Shown piece by piece: positions 18,425 to 27,712 of a DNA stretch of 64,000 nt. This DNA comes from Amycolatopsis iheyensis. Its GTDB lineage: Bacteria; Actinomycetota; Actinomycetes; Mycobacteriales; Pseudonocardiaceae. Each line of letters begins with the position of its first letter. Positions within the stretch are counted from its first letter, which is position 1. Both the position numbers and the translations under genes were made by a program. The DNA is taken from positions 90,691 to 154,690 of the forward strand of contig NZ_JAMXQV010000028.1 in the NCBI RefSeq assembly GCF_024703995.1, read 5' to 3'. The notes under the pieces were generated by a model. It saw only the letters and a list, made by a program, of their open reading frames with translations. It did no database searches and was not told the origin of the DNA.

Positions 18425-18987
18425 GCGACGTCCGGGCGGCCGCGCCCGCGGAGCGGGACGCCGTGCTCGCGATCCTGGTCGCGGCGTTCCAGGACGACCC
18501 GGTGAGCCGCTGGGTGTTCCCGGACGCGGAACGCCGCCGCGCGATCTCGCACCCGGCGTTCTTCGGCGCGCTCTTGGACGCGGGTTTCGCGGCGGGGCAC
18601 GTCGACCTGACGGAGGACCACACGGCGGCGGTGATCTGGCTCCCGCCATCAGGCGACGACGACGGCCCGATCGACGGGCTCCTCGAGACCGAACTCGCGC
18701 GGCTCGGAGAGTTGCTGGAGCTGATGGTCGCCCGCGAGCCGGCCGGACCGCTGTGGCACGCGCAGTTCATCGGCGTGCTGCCGGAGCATCAGGGCGGGGG
18801 CATCGGCGAGCGCCTGATGCGCCACGGCCTCGACCGCGCCGACGCCGAGGGGGTGCCGGCGTACCTGGAGGCGAGTTCCCCGGACAGCACCCGGCTCTAC
18901 CGCCGCCTGGGGTTCCGCGACCACGGGCCGGCGTTCAATGCGCCTGGAGGGCCGCCGATGCAGCCGATGTGGCGCGCGCCGAGCTGA
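18421..18987 (+). CDS. GNAT family N-acetyltransferase
   Basis: 188 aa GCN5-related acetyltransferase. The acetyl-CoA-binding motif A is visible as FIGVLPEHQGGGIGERLM (Q-x-x-G-x-G/A). The C-terminal LYRRLGFRDHG is the usual motif B. Substrate unknown; an amine related to the coupled permease's cargo is possible. GTG start at 18421 overlaps the permease TGA. Odd feature: its last 30 nt, including the stop, recur twice more in the downstream gap (see the repeat entry). Confidence 0.85.
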   Translation: MSDVRAAAPAERDAVLAILVAAFQDDPVSRWVFPDAERRRAISHPAFFGALLDAGFAAGHVDLTEDHTAAVIWLPPSGDDDGPIDGLLETELARLGELLELMVAREPAGPLWHAQFIGVLPEHQGGGIGERLMRHGLDRADAEGVPAYLEASSPDSTRLYRRLGFRDHGPAFNAPGGPPMQPMWRAPS

Positions 18988-19173
18988 CTGGCGAGCGGTG
19001 GTCGGCGGCCTCGGCCCGGTGCGCGATGTGGCCGGTGTGGCGCGTGCCGAGCTGACCCGGTTCCGCTCGGGCGCGCCGAGCTGCCGGTGTGGTGGGGTCT
19101 TGCGTGAGCCGGCAGGCCGGCCCCATGCGCGTGGCGGCGACCGTTGCAGCCGATGTGGCGCCCACCGAGCCGA
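18958..19173 (+). repeat. Degenerate copies of GNAT gene 3' end in a 330-bp gap
   Basis: The last 30 nt of the acetyltransferase gene (18958-18987) match 19144-19173 at 26 of 30 positions. The last 20 nt match 19036-19055 at 19 of 20, again ending in GCCGAGCTGA. A third GCCGAGCTG is at 19075-19083. The rest of the gap 18988-19317 shows no gene. Looks like decayed tandem duplication of the gene end. Confidence 0.65.
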
Positions 19174-19317
19174 GCCGGTCCGGCCCGCCGGAGTAGCGAG
19201 CCCGCGCGAGCCGATCACCACGAGCCGCCCACCCACTCGGCGCCGGCCGATCCGGCGTCCCCGACCCAGCGTCGTTACCGGCGAGTACTCTGCCCCCTCG
19301 AAGGCGAGGAGGAAGCC

Positions 19318-20481
19318 GTGACCGAACGCTTCGGCAGCTACCAGAACGAGCTCTACCTGCAGGGACTCGGTGGTCAGCTGCCGCCGTGCTCGACCGATGC
19401 CACCAAGCTCGAAGCCTCCGCCCGGGAGGTCATGGCGCCCGGGCCCTTCTCCTACGTCGCCGGGGCCGCCGGGTCCGGCGCCACCGCGCGGGCCAACCGG
19501 GAGGCCTTCGACCGGTGGCGGGTCGTGCCGCGGATGCTCACCGGCGCCACCGACCGCGATCTCGCCACCACCGTGCTCGGCACGCGCCTGCCCGCGCCGG
19601 TGGCCGTCGCGCCCGTCGGGGTCCAGTCGATCGTCCACCCCGACGCCGAGTCCGCCACCGCGCGGGCCGCCGCGTCGGTCGGGCTGCCCTTCATCCTCTC
19701 CACGGCTTCCTCCACCGGCATCGAGGACGTCGCCGCGGCCAACGGGGACGGGCCGCGCTGGTTCCAGCTCTACTGGCCCGGCGACGCGGACGTCTGCGCG
19801 AGCCTGCTCGCCCGGGCGAAGAAAGCCGGCTACACCGCCCTGGTCGTCACCCTCGACACCTGGACGCTCGCCTGGCGACCGTCCGATCTGGACCAGTCCT
19901 ACCTGCCCTTCCTCACCGGCGAAGGCCTCGCCGTCCCGTTCACCGACCCGGTGTTCCTGTCCCGGCTGGAGAAGACGCCGGAGGAGGACCGGGGCACCGC
20001 GATCCTGACCTGGCTCGGCATGATCACCGGGACCGACCGGACCTGGGACCAGCTGCCGTTCCTGCGCGAGCACTGGGACGGCCCGATCGTGCTCAAGGGC
20101 ATCCAGCACGTCGCCGACGCGCGCCGCGCGGCCGAGGCCGGCATGGACGGCATCGTCGTCTCCAACCACGGCGGCCGCCAGGTCGACGGCGCGATCGGCG
20201 CGCTCGAGGCGCTGCCCGGCATCGTCGCCGCGGTCGGTGACCGGCTGGAGGTGCTCTTCGACTCCGGCGTCCGCACCGGCGCCGACGTGCTCAAGGCGAT
20301 CGCGCTGGGCGCGCGGGCGGTGCTGGTCGGCCGTCCGTGGGTGTACGGCCTGGCGCACGCGGGCGAGGACGGCGTCCGGCACGTGCTGCGGAGCCTGCTC
20401 GCCGACTTCGACCTGACCATGGGCCTGTCCGGCCACCGCACCCTCGCCGACCTGGGCCCGGACTCGCTCCAGCGCGCCTGA
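19318..20481 (+). CDS. FMN-dependent alpha-hydroxy-acid oxidase/dehydrogenase
   Basis: 387 aa TIM-barrel flavoprotein of the glycolate oxidase/lactate 2-monooxygenase/L-lactate dehydrogenase group. Visible residues: FMN-binding PVGVQSIVHP, the catalytic Lys in IVLKGI, the His-Arg pair in VVSNHGGRQVDG, and the phosphate-binding DSGVRTGADVLKA. The long insertion after the QLYWPGD strand resembles mycobacterial lactate 2-monooxygenase. Oxidises L-lactate or a similar 2-hydroxy acid in the cytoplasm. GTG 19318 follows GAGGAGG (19306-19312) with a 5-nt spacer, fixing the start despite a longer open frame. Confidence 0.88.
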   Translation: MTERFGSYQNELYLQGLGGQLPPCSTDATKLEASAREVMAPGPFSYVAGAAGSGATARANREAFDRWRVVPRMLTGATDRDLATTVLGTRLPAPVAVAPVGVQSIVHPDAESATARAAASVGLPFILSTASSTGIEDVAAANGDGPRWFQLYWPGDADVCASLLARAKKAGYTALVVTLDTWTLAWRPSDLDQSYLPFLTGEGLAVPFTDPVFLSRLEKTPEEDRGTAILTWLGMITGTDRTWDQLPFLREHWDGPIVLKGIQHVADARRAAEAGMDGIVVSNHGGRQVDGAIGALEALPGIVAAVGDRLEVLFDSGVRTGADVLKAIALGARAVLVGRPWVYGLAHAGEDGVRHVLRSLLADFDLTMGLSGHRTLADLGPDSLQRA

Positions 20482-20556
20482 GCGCGGTGGGCCTGCTCAC
20501 GCACCGGGGATATTCGGAGGCCGGGTAGGACACGCACGGCTATCCTCGGACCAAGC

Positions 20557-23500
20557 ATGTCCACGCCATCCCCCTTCCACGCGCTGCGTGCGCGCCTGCC
20601 CGAGCTGATGCCGCGCGACGAGCACCGGCTGCGGCGGCGGCTCGACGGCGCCCGCAAGGCCCGCGACCAAGAGGCCGCCCTCGCGCGGATCGCCGCCGAC
20701 GTCGACACGGCCGAGCTGCGGATCCAGTCGCGCCGCGAGAGCGTGCCCGAGATCGAGTACCCCGAAGAGCTGCCGGTCAGCAAGCTCAAGGACGAGATCG
20801 GCGCGGCGATCGACAAGCACCAGGTCGTGATCGTCGCGGGGGAGACCGGCTCGGGCAAGACCACCCAGCTGCCGAAGATCTGCCTCGAGCTCGGCCGGGG
20901 CATCCGCGGCCAGATCGGGCACACCCAGCCGCGCCGGCTGGCCGCGCGCACGGTCGCGGACCGGATCGCCAGCGAACTCAAGACCGAGCTCGGCGACACC
21001 GTCGGCTACAAGGTCCGGTTCACCGACCAGTCCGGGCAGGACACGCTGGTCAAGCTGATGACCGACGGCATCCTGCTGGCCGAGATCCAGACCGACCGCT
21101 CGCTGCGCCAGTACGACACCCTGATCATCGACGAGGCCCACGAGCGCAGCCTCAACATCGACTTCATCCTCGGCTACCTCAAGCAGCTGCTGCCGCGCCG
21201 CCCCGACCTGAAGGTCATCATCACCTCGGCGACCATCGACCCGGAGCGGTTCTCGAAGCACTTCGACGACGCGCCTATCGTCGAGGTCTCGGGCCGGACC
21301 TACCCGGTCGAGACGCGCTACCGGCCCCTGGTCGATCCGGACGACTCCGAAGGCGACGACGAGCGCGACCAGACCCAGGGCATCCTCGAGGCCGTCGAGG
21401 AGCTGTGCGCCGAGGGGCCGGGCGACATCCTCGTGTTCCTCTCCGGCGAACGCGAGATCCGCGACACCGCGGACGTCCTCAACCGGGCGAACCTGCGCAA
21501 CACCGAGGTGCTGCCGCTGTACGCGCGGCTGTCCGCGGCCGAGCAGCAGCGCATCTTCCAGTCCCACACCGGCCGCCGCGTGGTGCTCGCGACCAACGTC
21601 GCCGAGACGTCGCTGACCGTGCCGGGCATCAAGTACGTCGTTGACCCGGGCACCGCGCGGATCTCGCGCTACAGCCACCGCACCAAGGTGCAGCGCCTCC
21701 CGATCGAGCCGGTGTCGCAGGCGTCGGCGAACCAGCGCAAGGGCCGCTGCGGCCGCACGTCCGACGGCATCTGCGTCCGGCTCTACTCCGAAGACGACTT
21801 CGAGAGCCGGCCCGAGTTCACCGACCCCGAGATCCTGCGGACGAACCTCGCGTCGGTCATCCTGCAGATGACGTCGCTGGGCCTCGGCGACATCGCGGCG
21901 TTCCCCTTCGTCGAGCCGCCGGACCGCCGCCAGGTCACCGACGGCATCGGCCTGCTGCAGGAGCTGGGCGCGTTCTCCAGCACCAGCTCCGACCGCACCC
22001 TCACCGACACCGGCCGCAAGCTCGCGCAGCTGCCCGTCGACCCGCGGATGGGCCGGATGGTGCTGGAAGCGGCGAAGAACGGCTGCGTCCGCGAGGTCAT
22101 GATCATCGCCGCGGCTCTGTCCATCCAGGACCCGCGCGAGCGGCCCGCCGAGAAACAACAGGCGGCAGACCAGCAACACGCGCGGTTCGCCGACCCGACG
22201 TCGGACTTCCTGGCCTACCTCAACCTCTGGGAGTACGTCGCCGAGCAGCAGAAAGCGTTGTCCGGCAACCAGTTCCGCCGGATGTGCCGCACCGAGTACC
22301 TGAACTACCTGCGCCTGCGCGAGTGGCAGGACATCTTCAGCCAGCTGCGCCAGCTGGCCAAGCCGCTCGGCATCTCGCTCAACACGAACGCGTCGCCGGT
22401 CGACCCGCAGCGCGTGCACACCTCGCTGATCGCCGGGCTGCTCTCGCACATCGGGCTCAAGGACCCGGCGAAGGGCGACTACCTGGGCGCGCGTGGCGCC
22501 CGGTTCGGCGTCTTCCCCGGGTCGGCGCTGTTCAAGAAGCAGCCGCGCTGGGTGATGTCGGCCGAGCTGGTCGAGACGTCGCGGCTGTGGGCGCGGGTCA
22601 ACGCCCGCATCGAGCCCGAGTGGGTCGAGCCGCTGGCGGGGCACGTCGTCAAGCGCAACTACTCCGAACCGCACTGGGAACGCAAGCAGGGCGCGGTGAT
22701 GGCGACCGAGAAGATGACGCTCTACGGCGTCCCGCTGATCGCCGACCGCCGCGTCAACTACGGGCGGATCGACCCGGAGATGTCGCGCGCGTTGTTCATC
22801 CGGCACGCGCTCGTCGAGGGTGACTGGCAGACGCGCCACCACTTCTTCGCCGAGAACCGGGCGCTGCTGGAAGAGGTCGAGGACCTCGAGAACCGGGCGC
22901 GGCGGCGCGACATCCTGGTCGACGACCAGACGCTGTACGAGTTCTACGACGCCCGGGTCCCGGCCGACGTCGTCTCGGTGCGCCACTTCGACACCTGGTG
23001 GAAGAAGACGCGCCACGAGCAGCCGGACCTGCTCTCGTTCGAGAAGTCCATGCTCATCAACGAGACCGCGGGCGGCGTCCGCGAGGGCGACTACCCGGAC
23101 TCGTGGACGCAGGGCACTCAGGTCTTCAAGCTGACCTACCAGTTCGAGCCGGGCGCGGACGCCGACGGCGTCACGGTGCACGTCCCGCTGCCGGTGCTGA
23201 ACCAGGTGACGCCCGACGGCTTCGACTGGCAGGTGCCTGGGCTGCGCCAGGAGCTGGTGACGCAGCTGATCAAGTCGCTGCCGAAGGCGTTGCGGCGCAA
23301 CTTCGTCCCGGCGCCGGACACCGCCGCGTATGTCCTTTCGCGAGTGTCCTCTTCGGACGGTCCGCTGCTGGACGTGCTGGGCCGCGAACTGCGGGCCCTG
23401 CGGGGCATCACGGTGCCGTACGCCGACTGGGCCCTTTCGTCGGTGCCGGAGCACCTGAAGATGACGTTCCGGGTGGTCGACGAGCGCGGCAAGAAGGTCG

Positions 23501-24441
23501 CCGAAGGCAAGGACGTCGAGGCGCTGCAACGGCGCCTGGCCCCGAAGGTCCGGGAGACGATCTCGAAGGCGGCCAACACCCTCGAGAAGGCCGGGCTGAC
23601 CAAGCCGTCGTTCGGATCGCTGCCGAAGGTGTTCGAGTCGACGCAGCGCGGCCACGACGTCAAGGCGTACCCGGCCCTGGTCGACGAGGGCGCGTCGGTG
23701 GCGGTGCGGCTGCTCGACACGCCGGGCCAGCAGGAGCACGCGATGTGGGCGGGCACGCGGCGGATGCTGCGGCTCAACCTGAATTCGCCGATGAAGTTCA
23801 TCACGAGGTCGCTGTCGAACTCGTCCAAGCTGGTGCTGAACCGAAACCCGCACGGCAGCGTGGCCGCGCTGCTCGAGGATTGCGTCGACTGCGCGGTCGA
23901 CTCGCTGATGGCGGCCGGCGGTGGTCCGGTGTTCGACGAAACCGGGTTCAAGGTGCTGCTGGAGAAGGTCCGCGCGGGCCTGCACCCGGTGGTGCTGGAC
24001 GTGCTGACCGACGTGGAGAAGATCCTCCGCGCGGCGAACGACGTCGAGGTGGCGCTGCCGGCCACGCGCGGCCCGGCGGAGTCGCTGTCCGACATCCGGG
24101 CTCAGCTGGCCGGCTTGGTGTACCCGGGTTTCGTGACGGCGACGGGCACGTCCCGGCTGCGCAACGTGGTGCGGTACCTGCAGGGCATTTCGCGCCGGCT
24201 GGAGAAGCTGGTGCCGGAGCCGACCCGGGACCTGCAGCGCACGGCGGACGTCGCGTGGATCACCGGTGAGTACCGCGACGCGGTGGCCTCGCTGCCACCG
24301 GGGACGTCGTCACCGGCGTTGGACGAGGTGCGGTGGATGATCGAGGAGCTGCGGGTTTCGTTCTTCGCGCAGACCCTCGGCACGGCGCACCCGGTGTCGC
24401 TGAAGCGGATCACCAAGGCGATCGACGACGCGCTGGGCTAG
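20557..24441 (+). CDS. hrpA: ATP-dependent RNA helicase HrpA
   Basis: 1294 aa, full length. DEAH-box helicase: Walker A GETGSGKTTQ (residues 95-104), DEAH as IIDEAHERS, motif III SAT, and motif VI QRKGRCGRT. HA2 and OB-fold regions follow, then the large DUF3418 C-terminal domain specific to bacterial HrpA. Works on mRNA processing or stalled ribosomes in other bacteria. -10 TATCCT (20541-20546) predicts a leader of only a few nt. The gene ends in CTAG, where both its TAG and that of the convergent gene overlap. Confidence 0.95.
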   Translation: MSTPSPFHALRARLPELMPRDEHRLRRRLDGARKARDQEAALARIAADVDTAELRIQSRRESVPEIEYPEELPVSKLKDEIGAAIDKHQVVIVAGETGSGKTTQLPKICLELGRGIRGQIGHTQPRRLAARTVADRIASELKTELGDTVGYKVRFTDQSGQDTLVKLMTDGILLAEIQTDRSLRQYDTLIIDEAHERSLNIDFILGYLKQLLPRRPDLKVIITSATIDPERFSKHFDDAPIVEVSGRTYPVETRYRPLVDPDDSEGDDERDQTQGILEAVEELCAEGPGDILVFLSGEREIRDTADVLNRANLRNTEVLPLYARLSAAEQQRIFQSHTGRRVVLATNVAETSLTVPGIKYVVDPGTARISRYSHRTKVQRLPIEPVSQASANQRKGRCGRTSDGICVRLYSEDDFESRPEFTDPEILRTNLASVILQMTSLGLGDIAAFPFVEPPDRRQVTDGIGLLQELGAFSSTSSDRTLTDTGRKLAQLPVDPRMGRMVLEAAKNGCVREVMIIAAALSIQDPRERPAEKQQAADQQHARFADPTSDFLAYLNLWEYVAEQQKALSGNQFRRMCRTEYLNYLRLREWQDIFSQLRQLAKPLGISLNTNASPVDPQRVHTSLIAGLLSHIGLKDPAKGDYLGARGARFGVFPGSALFKKQPRWVMSAELVETSRLWARVNARIEPEWVEPLAGHVVKRNYSEPHWERKQGAVMATEKMTLYGVPLIADRRVNYGRIDPEMSRALFIRHALVEGDWQTRHHFFAENRALLEEVEDLENRARRRDILVDDQTLYEFYDARVPADVVSVRHFDTWWKKTRHEQPDLLSFEKSMLINETAGGVREGDYPDSWTQGTQVFKLTYQFEPGADADGVTVHVPLPVLNQVTPDGFDWQVPGLRQELVTQLIKSLPKALRRNFVPAPDTAAYVLSRVSSSDGPLLDVLGRELRALRGITVPYADWALSSVPEHLKMTFRVVDERGKKVAEGKDVEALQRRLAPKVRETISKAANTLEKAGLTKPSFGSLPKVFESTQRGHDVKAYPALVDEGASVAVRLLDTPGQQEHAMWAGTRRMLRLNLNSPMKFITRSLSNSSKLVLNRNPHGSVAALLEDCVDCAVDSLMAAGGGPVFDETGFKVLLEKVRAGLHPVVLDVLTDVEKILRAANDVEVALPATRGPAESLSDIRAQLAGLVYPGFVTATGTSRLRNVVRYLQGISRRLEKLVPEPTRDLQRTADVAWITGEYRDAVASLPPGTSSPALDEVRWMIEELRVSFFAQTLGTAHPVSLKRITKAIDDALG

Positions 24442-25187
24442 AGGAAGACCCGGGCGACCTCGAGCCACGTCTGCGCGTCTTCGCCCATCGCCGTCAGATC
24501 GGTTTCCGCAAGGGGACGGCGCTGGGTGACCCGGAGGCAGAAGTCGAGTGCGCTGCCGCGAATCCGCTGCGCGGCGCCTTCCGGGCCCCACGTCCAGGTT
24601 TCGCCGCCGGGGCCGGTGAGTTCGACGCGGAACGGCTCCTGCGGAATCGGCAGCTGGGCCGCGTAGAACGACAGCGTCCGCCCTTCCACGCCCAGCGAAG
24701 CCACGTGCCGGAGCCGCCCGGTCGGCCGGCGTGCGACGCCGAGGGTGTCGTAGACGTCCTGCCCGTGTGCCCACGTCTCCATCAGCCGCAGCGGCACCAT
24801 CAGCGTCGCGGTCACCTCCGATCCCTGCCACGGGAACGGCCGGTCCAGCGGCAGGTCACGCAGCGCCGTCGCCACCTCGGCGCGGCCGTCGCGCCAGCGT
24901 TCCAGCAGTTCCGCCCGCGGGAGCGCGGCTCCCGCGGCGGCCACGACGTCGGCGTCCTTCGCCTCGGGTTCGAAGGCTTCCGGGGTCCGCACGGCGACGA
25001 GCACGTTCGCATCGGCCGCGGCGAGGTGCGCGATCTGGTGGGCGATCGTCCACCCCGCGGCCGGGGTCAGGCGGGTCCAGTCGGGCTCCGCCGCGACAAG
25101 GGCGTCGAGCTCGTCGCCCTCGGCCACCAGGTCGGGCAGCGCGAGGTCGCGCTCCACCGCGGACAGGTCGAGGCCGTAGTCGATCAT
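24438..25187 (-). CDS. TIGR03084 family DinB-like protein
   Basis: 249 aa. The N-terminal MDMPI/DinB-like four-helix region has the metal-binding His in GWTIAHQIAHLAAAD, a second His in METWAHGQDV, and the C-terminal wHTH_36-like tail seen in TIGR03084 proteins. Members are related to mycothiol-dependent maleylpyruvate isomerase and may use mycothiol; this one's reaction is unknown. Stop codon shares CTAG with the hrpA stop on the other strand (24438-24441). Confidence 0.85.
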   Translation of the reverse strand: MIDYGLDLSAVERDLALPDLVAEGDELDALVAAEPDWTRLTPAAGWTIAHQIAHLAAADANVLVAVRTPEAFEPEAKDADVVAAAGAALPRAELLERWRDGRAEVATALRDLPLDRPFPWQGSEVTATLMVPLRLMETWAHGQDVYDTLGVARRPTGRLRHVASLGVEGRTLSFYAAQLPIPQEPFRVELTGPGGETWTWGPEGAAQRIRGSALDFCLRVTQRRPLAETDLTAMGEDAQTWLEVARVFL

Positions 25188-25263
25188 CGTTCCAGGCTAC
25201 CGAAAACCCGGATGTCCGGATTCGCACTTCCGACGGTTGCCGCGTTCGATTGACGACGCTCGG

Positions 25264-25269
25264 TAGGAT
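25264..25269 (+). promoter_or_regulatory. Leaderless -10 element
   Basis: TAGGAT ends 6 nt before the ATG at 25276, so the predicted transcript starts at the initiation codon. There is no ribosome site. TAGGAT is a common actinobacterial sigma-70-type -10. No convincing -35 was found at normal spacing. Confidence 0.5.
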
Positions 25270-25275
25270 CGGGGC

Positions 25276-25872
25276 ATGGCCGTCGAGGGGGACAAGCCGC
25301 CGAAATCCGATGACGATCCGGACTACAAGAAGTTCGGCGTCATCATCGGGTCGGTCAGCGCGGTGTGCGCGATCCTGCTGGCGCTCAACACGCTCACCGG
25401 GTTCAACCCGCTGAAGGACCTGACCACCAAGAGCAGCACGGCCGCGCCGCCGGCCACGAGCGTCCCGCTGCTGGCCCGGACCAGCGTCGAGTGGCCCACC
25501 GACCCGCCGGCGCGGACCACGGAGGAAACCGAGGAGACCTCCGAAACCCCGGAAACGACCGAAACCACCGCCCCGGCCGAACCCGCGTTCCACGTGCGCT
25601 CGTCCCAGTGGAACGGGCCGTGCCAGACGACGTCGTGCGCGATGAGCGCCGTGTTCCGCAACGACGGCGGCGCCGGCTCCGGGTCGGCGACCTTCTACGT
25701 CCTGCGGCCGGACGAGAACACTTACCTGGCCAAGTGTTCCGTCGTCCTCTACCGCACCGCCGCGGACGACTTCGTCAACGCCGGGTGCACGGCGAGCAGC
25801 GGCCAGCTGCAGCTCTGGATCCGCGACCACCCCGGCGGCACCGTGCGGATGGACATCCGGGTCGACAGCTGA
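25276..25872 (+). CDS. Membrane-anchored protein with acidic Thr/Glu linker, unknown function
   Basis: 198 aa. Short charged cytoplasmic N-terminus (KPPKSDDDPDYKK), one membrane helix (about 20-42), a low-complexity Thr/Glu/Pro linker (about 50-103), and a roughly 90-residue extracellular domain. That domain has four cysteines (GPCQTTSCAM, KCSVVLY, AGCTASSG), likely two disulfides. The domain looks like an Ig-like/CARDB-type fold but I cannot assign it. Predicted leaderless. No functional partner: both neighbours are on the opposite strand. Confidence 0.8.
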   Translation: MAVEGDKPPKSDDDPDYKKFGVIIGSVSAVCAILLALNTLTGFNPLKDLTTKSSTAAPPATSVPLLARTSVEWPTDPPARTTEETEETSETPETTETTAPAEPAFHVRSSQWNGPCQTTSCAMSAVFRNDGGAGSGSATFYVLRPDENTYLAKCSVVLYRTAADDFVNAGCTASSGQLQLWIRDHPGGTVRMDIRVDS

Positions 25873-27558
25873 CTACTTCGCGTCGGCGTAGGTCTCGACC
25901 GGGGCGATCTGCATCGGGAACCGCACCGGGCAGGCCGGGCCGAACAGCATCCTCGCCGCCTCCGTCACCGAGTCCGTGATCGCCGCCGACACCTCCTCCG
26001 CCAGCTCGGCCGGGGTGTGGACGATGACCTCGTCGTGCTGGAAGAACACCAGGTGCGCCGGGGCCGGGAGGCGCTGCCGCAACGTTGCCAGCATCACCGC
26101 CGTCATGTCCGCCGCGCTCGCCTGGACGACGAAGTTGCGCGTGAACCGGCCCCAGCCCCGCGACGCGCGGCGGGCCTTCAGCTCCGCCGCCTCGTCCGAA
26201 GCCAAGCCGCCGGTCAGCGCGCGCCAGGCCGCCGACGGCGCCGGTGACGTCCGGCCCAGGCGAGAGCGCACGCGCTCACCGCGTTCGCCGGCCTGGGCGG
26301 CACGCTCCACATAGGACACTGCGGCCGGGAACCGCTGGCGCAGCAGGCCCAGCAGCGGGCCCGCCTCGCCGGACGTGCCGCCGTACATCGCCGAGAGCAT
26401 CGCGATCTTCGCCCGCGCCCGGTCGTCGCGGTCGTCGTCGGCGGCCGGGACCCAGCGGCCGCCCGAGAACAACGCCTCGCCCAGGCGTGCGTACAGGTCC
26501 GTTGCCGCCGCGACGTCGGCCAGCTGCCGGTCACCCGACAACGCCGTGAGCACCCGCGGCTCGAGCTGGGCCGCGTCGGCCACCACCAGCAGCCAGCCCG
26601 GGTCCGCGCGGACGCACGTGCGCAGCACCTTCGGGATCTGCAACGCTCCGCCGCCGCGGCTGGCCCAGCGCCCGGACACCACGCCGCCCACGACGTAGTG
26701 CGGGCGGAACCGGCCTTCGGCGACCCACTCGTCGAGCCACGCCCACCCGTTCGCCGCGTGCAGCCGCGACAGCTCCTTGTACTCCAGCAACGGCCCGACC
26801 GCGGGGTGGTCGATCCCCTTCAGGAGGTACTTCCGCGCGGCCGGCACCTCGATCCCGGCGCGCGCCAGCGCCCTGACCACGCTCGGCGGCGAGTCCGGGT
26901 TGACCGGCCGCCCGCCGAACGCCTCGCTGATCTTCGCCGCCAGCTCCACCAGCACCTTCGGCCGCTGCCCGGCCGGCACCCGCGGGCCGAGCCGGGAAAC
27001 CAGCAGCTGCTCGTGCAGGTCGGCCCGCCAGGGCAGGCCGTCGGCCGACATCTCCGCCGCGGCCAGCGCGCTCGCCGACTCCGCGGCCAGCAGCAGCCGC
27101 AGCCGCTCCGGGTGCTCGGCCGCGGCCACCCGCCGCTCCTGCTCGGCGAGCACGCGCCGGACCGCCGTGACCATCGTCACGCCCTCGGGCAGCGTCGGCA
27201 CGTGCGTCTCGAACAACGTCGGCTGCGCGAGCTCGACGGCGTCCGCCTCCTCCGGGGGCTCCTCGTCGTTCGCCCTCGCCCAGGCCGCGCGCAGGCTTCG
27301 CGACTGCCCTTCGACGCCCTCGTACGCCAGCAGCAGCCCCTCGGCCAGCGCGACGTCGTAGCAGCGCCGCACCCGCACCCCGGCCGCCACCAGCACCGGG
27401 TACACCAGCTCGACCGACGGGAACACCCACCGCGGCCCCGCCGCCTCCAGCTCCCGGGCCAGCGCCGCGAACCCCGCCTCGTCCAGGCCGTTCGCCGTCG
27501 AGGACGGCGTGTGCACGGTGAAGCTCCCGTTCTCCTCCCGCCCGGCGATCACCTGCAC
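25873..27558 (-). CDS. Bifunctional 3'-5' exonuclease/DNA polymerase, actinobacterial PolA-like
   Basis: About 561 aa, much shorter than PolA and matching the actinobacterial exonuclease-polymerase hybrid. Polymerase family A motifs are in the C-terminal half: motif A variant VADAAQLEPRVLTALSGD, motif B RAKIAMLSAMYGG (O-helix K and Y), and motif C FFQHDEVIVHTP with H-D-E. The N-terminal exonuclease-like domain is weakly conserved and its catalytic acids are not obvious. No 5' nuclease domain. Probably in repair or a niche synthesis. GTG 27558 starts the conserved sequence; upstream ATGs are out of frame. Confidence 0.88.
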   Translation of the reverse strand: MQVIAGREENGSFTVHTPSSTANGLDEAGFAALARELEAAGPRWVFPSVELVYPVLVAAGVRVRRCYDVALAEGLLLAYEGVEGQSRSLRAAWARANDEEPPEEADAVELAQPTLFETHVPTLPEGVTMVTAVRRVLAEQERRVAAAEHPERLRLLLAAESASALAAAEMSADGLPWRADLHEQLLVSRLGPRVPAGQRPKVLVELAAKISEAFGGRPVNPDSPPSVVRALARAGIEVPAARKYLLKGIDHPAVGPLLEYKELSRLHAANGWAWLDEWVAEGRFRPHYVVGGVVSGRWASRGGGALQIPKVLRTCVRADPGWLLVVADAAQLEPRVLTALSGDRQLADVAAATDLYARLGEALFSGGRWVPAADDDRDDRARAKIAMLSAMYGGTSGEAGPLLGLLRQRFPAAVSYVERAAQAGERGERVRSRLGRTSPAPSAAWRALTGGLASDEAAELKARRASRGWGRFTRNFVVQASAADMTAVMLATLRQRLPAPAHLVFFQHDEVIVHTPAELAEEVSAAITDSVTEAARMLFGPACPVRFPMQIAPVETYADAK

Positions 27559-27629
27559 GAAGACATCATGCCGGGCACCACCGACAAAAACCGGACCACG
27601 CGCGCGGCTGGTGCGCTCGCGTCCCGCTT

Positions 27630-27649
27630 GGGCTACTCTCCAGTAGCCC
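27630..27649. promoter_or_regulatory. 20-bp palindrome upstream of acyl-CoA synthetase
   Basis: GGGCTACTCTCCAGTAGCCC: perfect 8-bp arms around CTCC, 64 bp upstream of the synthetase ATG and in the divergent gap with the polymerase gene. The TACT-N4-AGTA core looks like a TetR-type operator of fatty-acid genes. The cognate regulator is not in this gap, so a distant one is implied. Confidence 0.45.
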
Positions 27650-27712
27650 CCCATACCGCCGGTACGCCCGCCGTCGGCATGGGCTCGTTCCCGCAGCAAT
27701 GGAGGTGCCCGG

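Noticed and set aside
20497..23985. 1162-aa open frame antisense to hrpA
   Set aside because: Typical high-GC antisense frame: Arg/Leu/His-rich low-complexity translation without domains, opposite a complete, motif-verified helicase.
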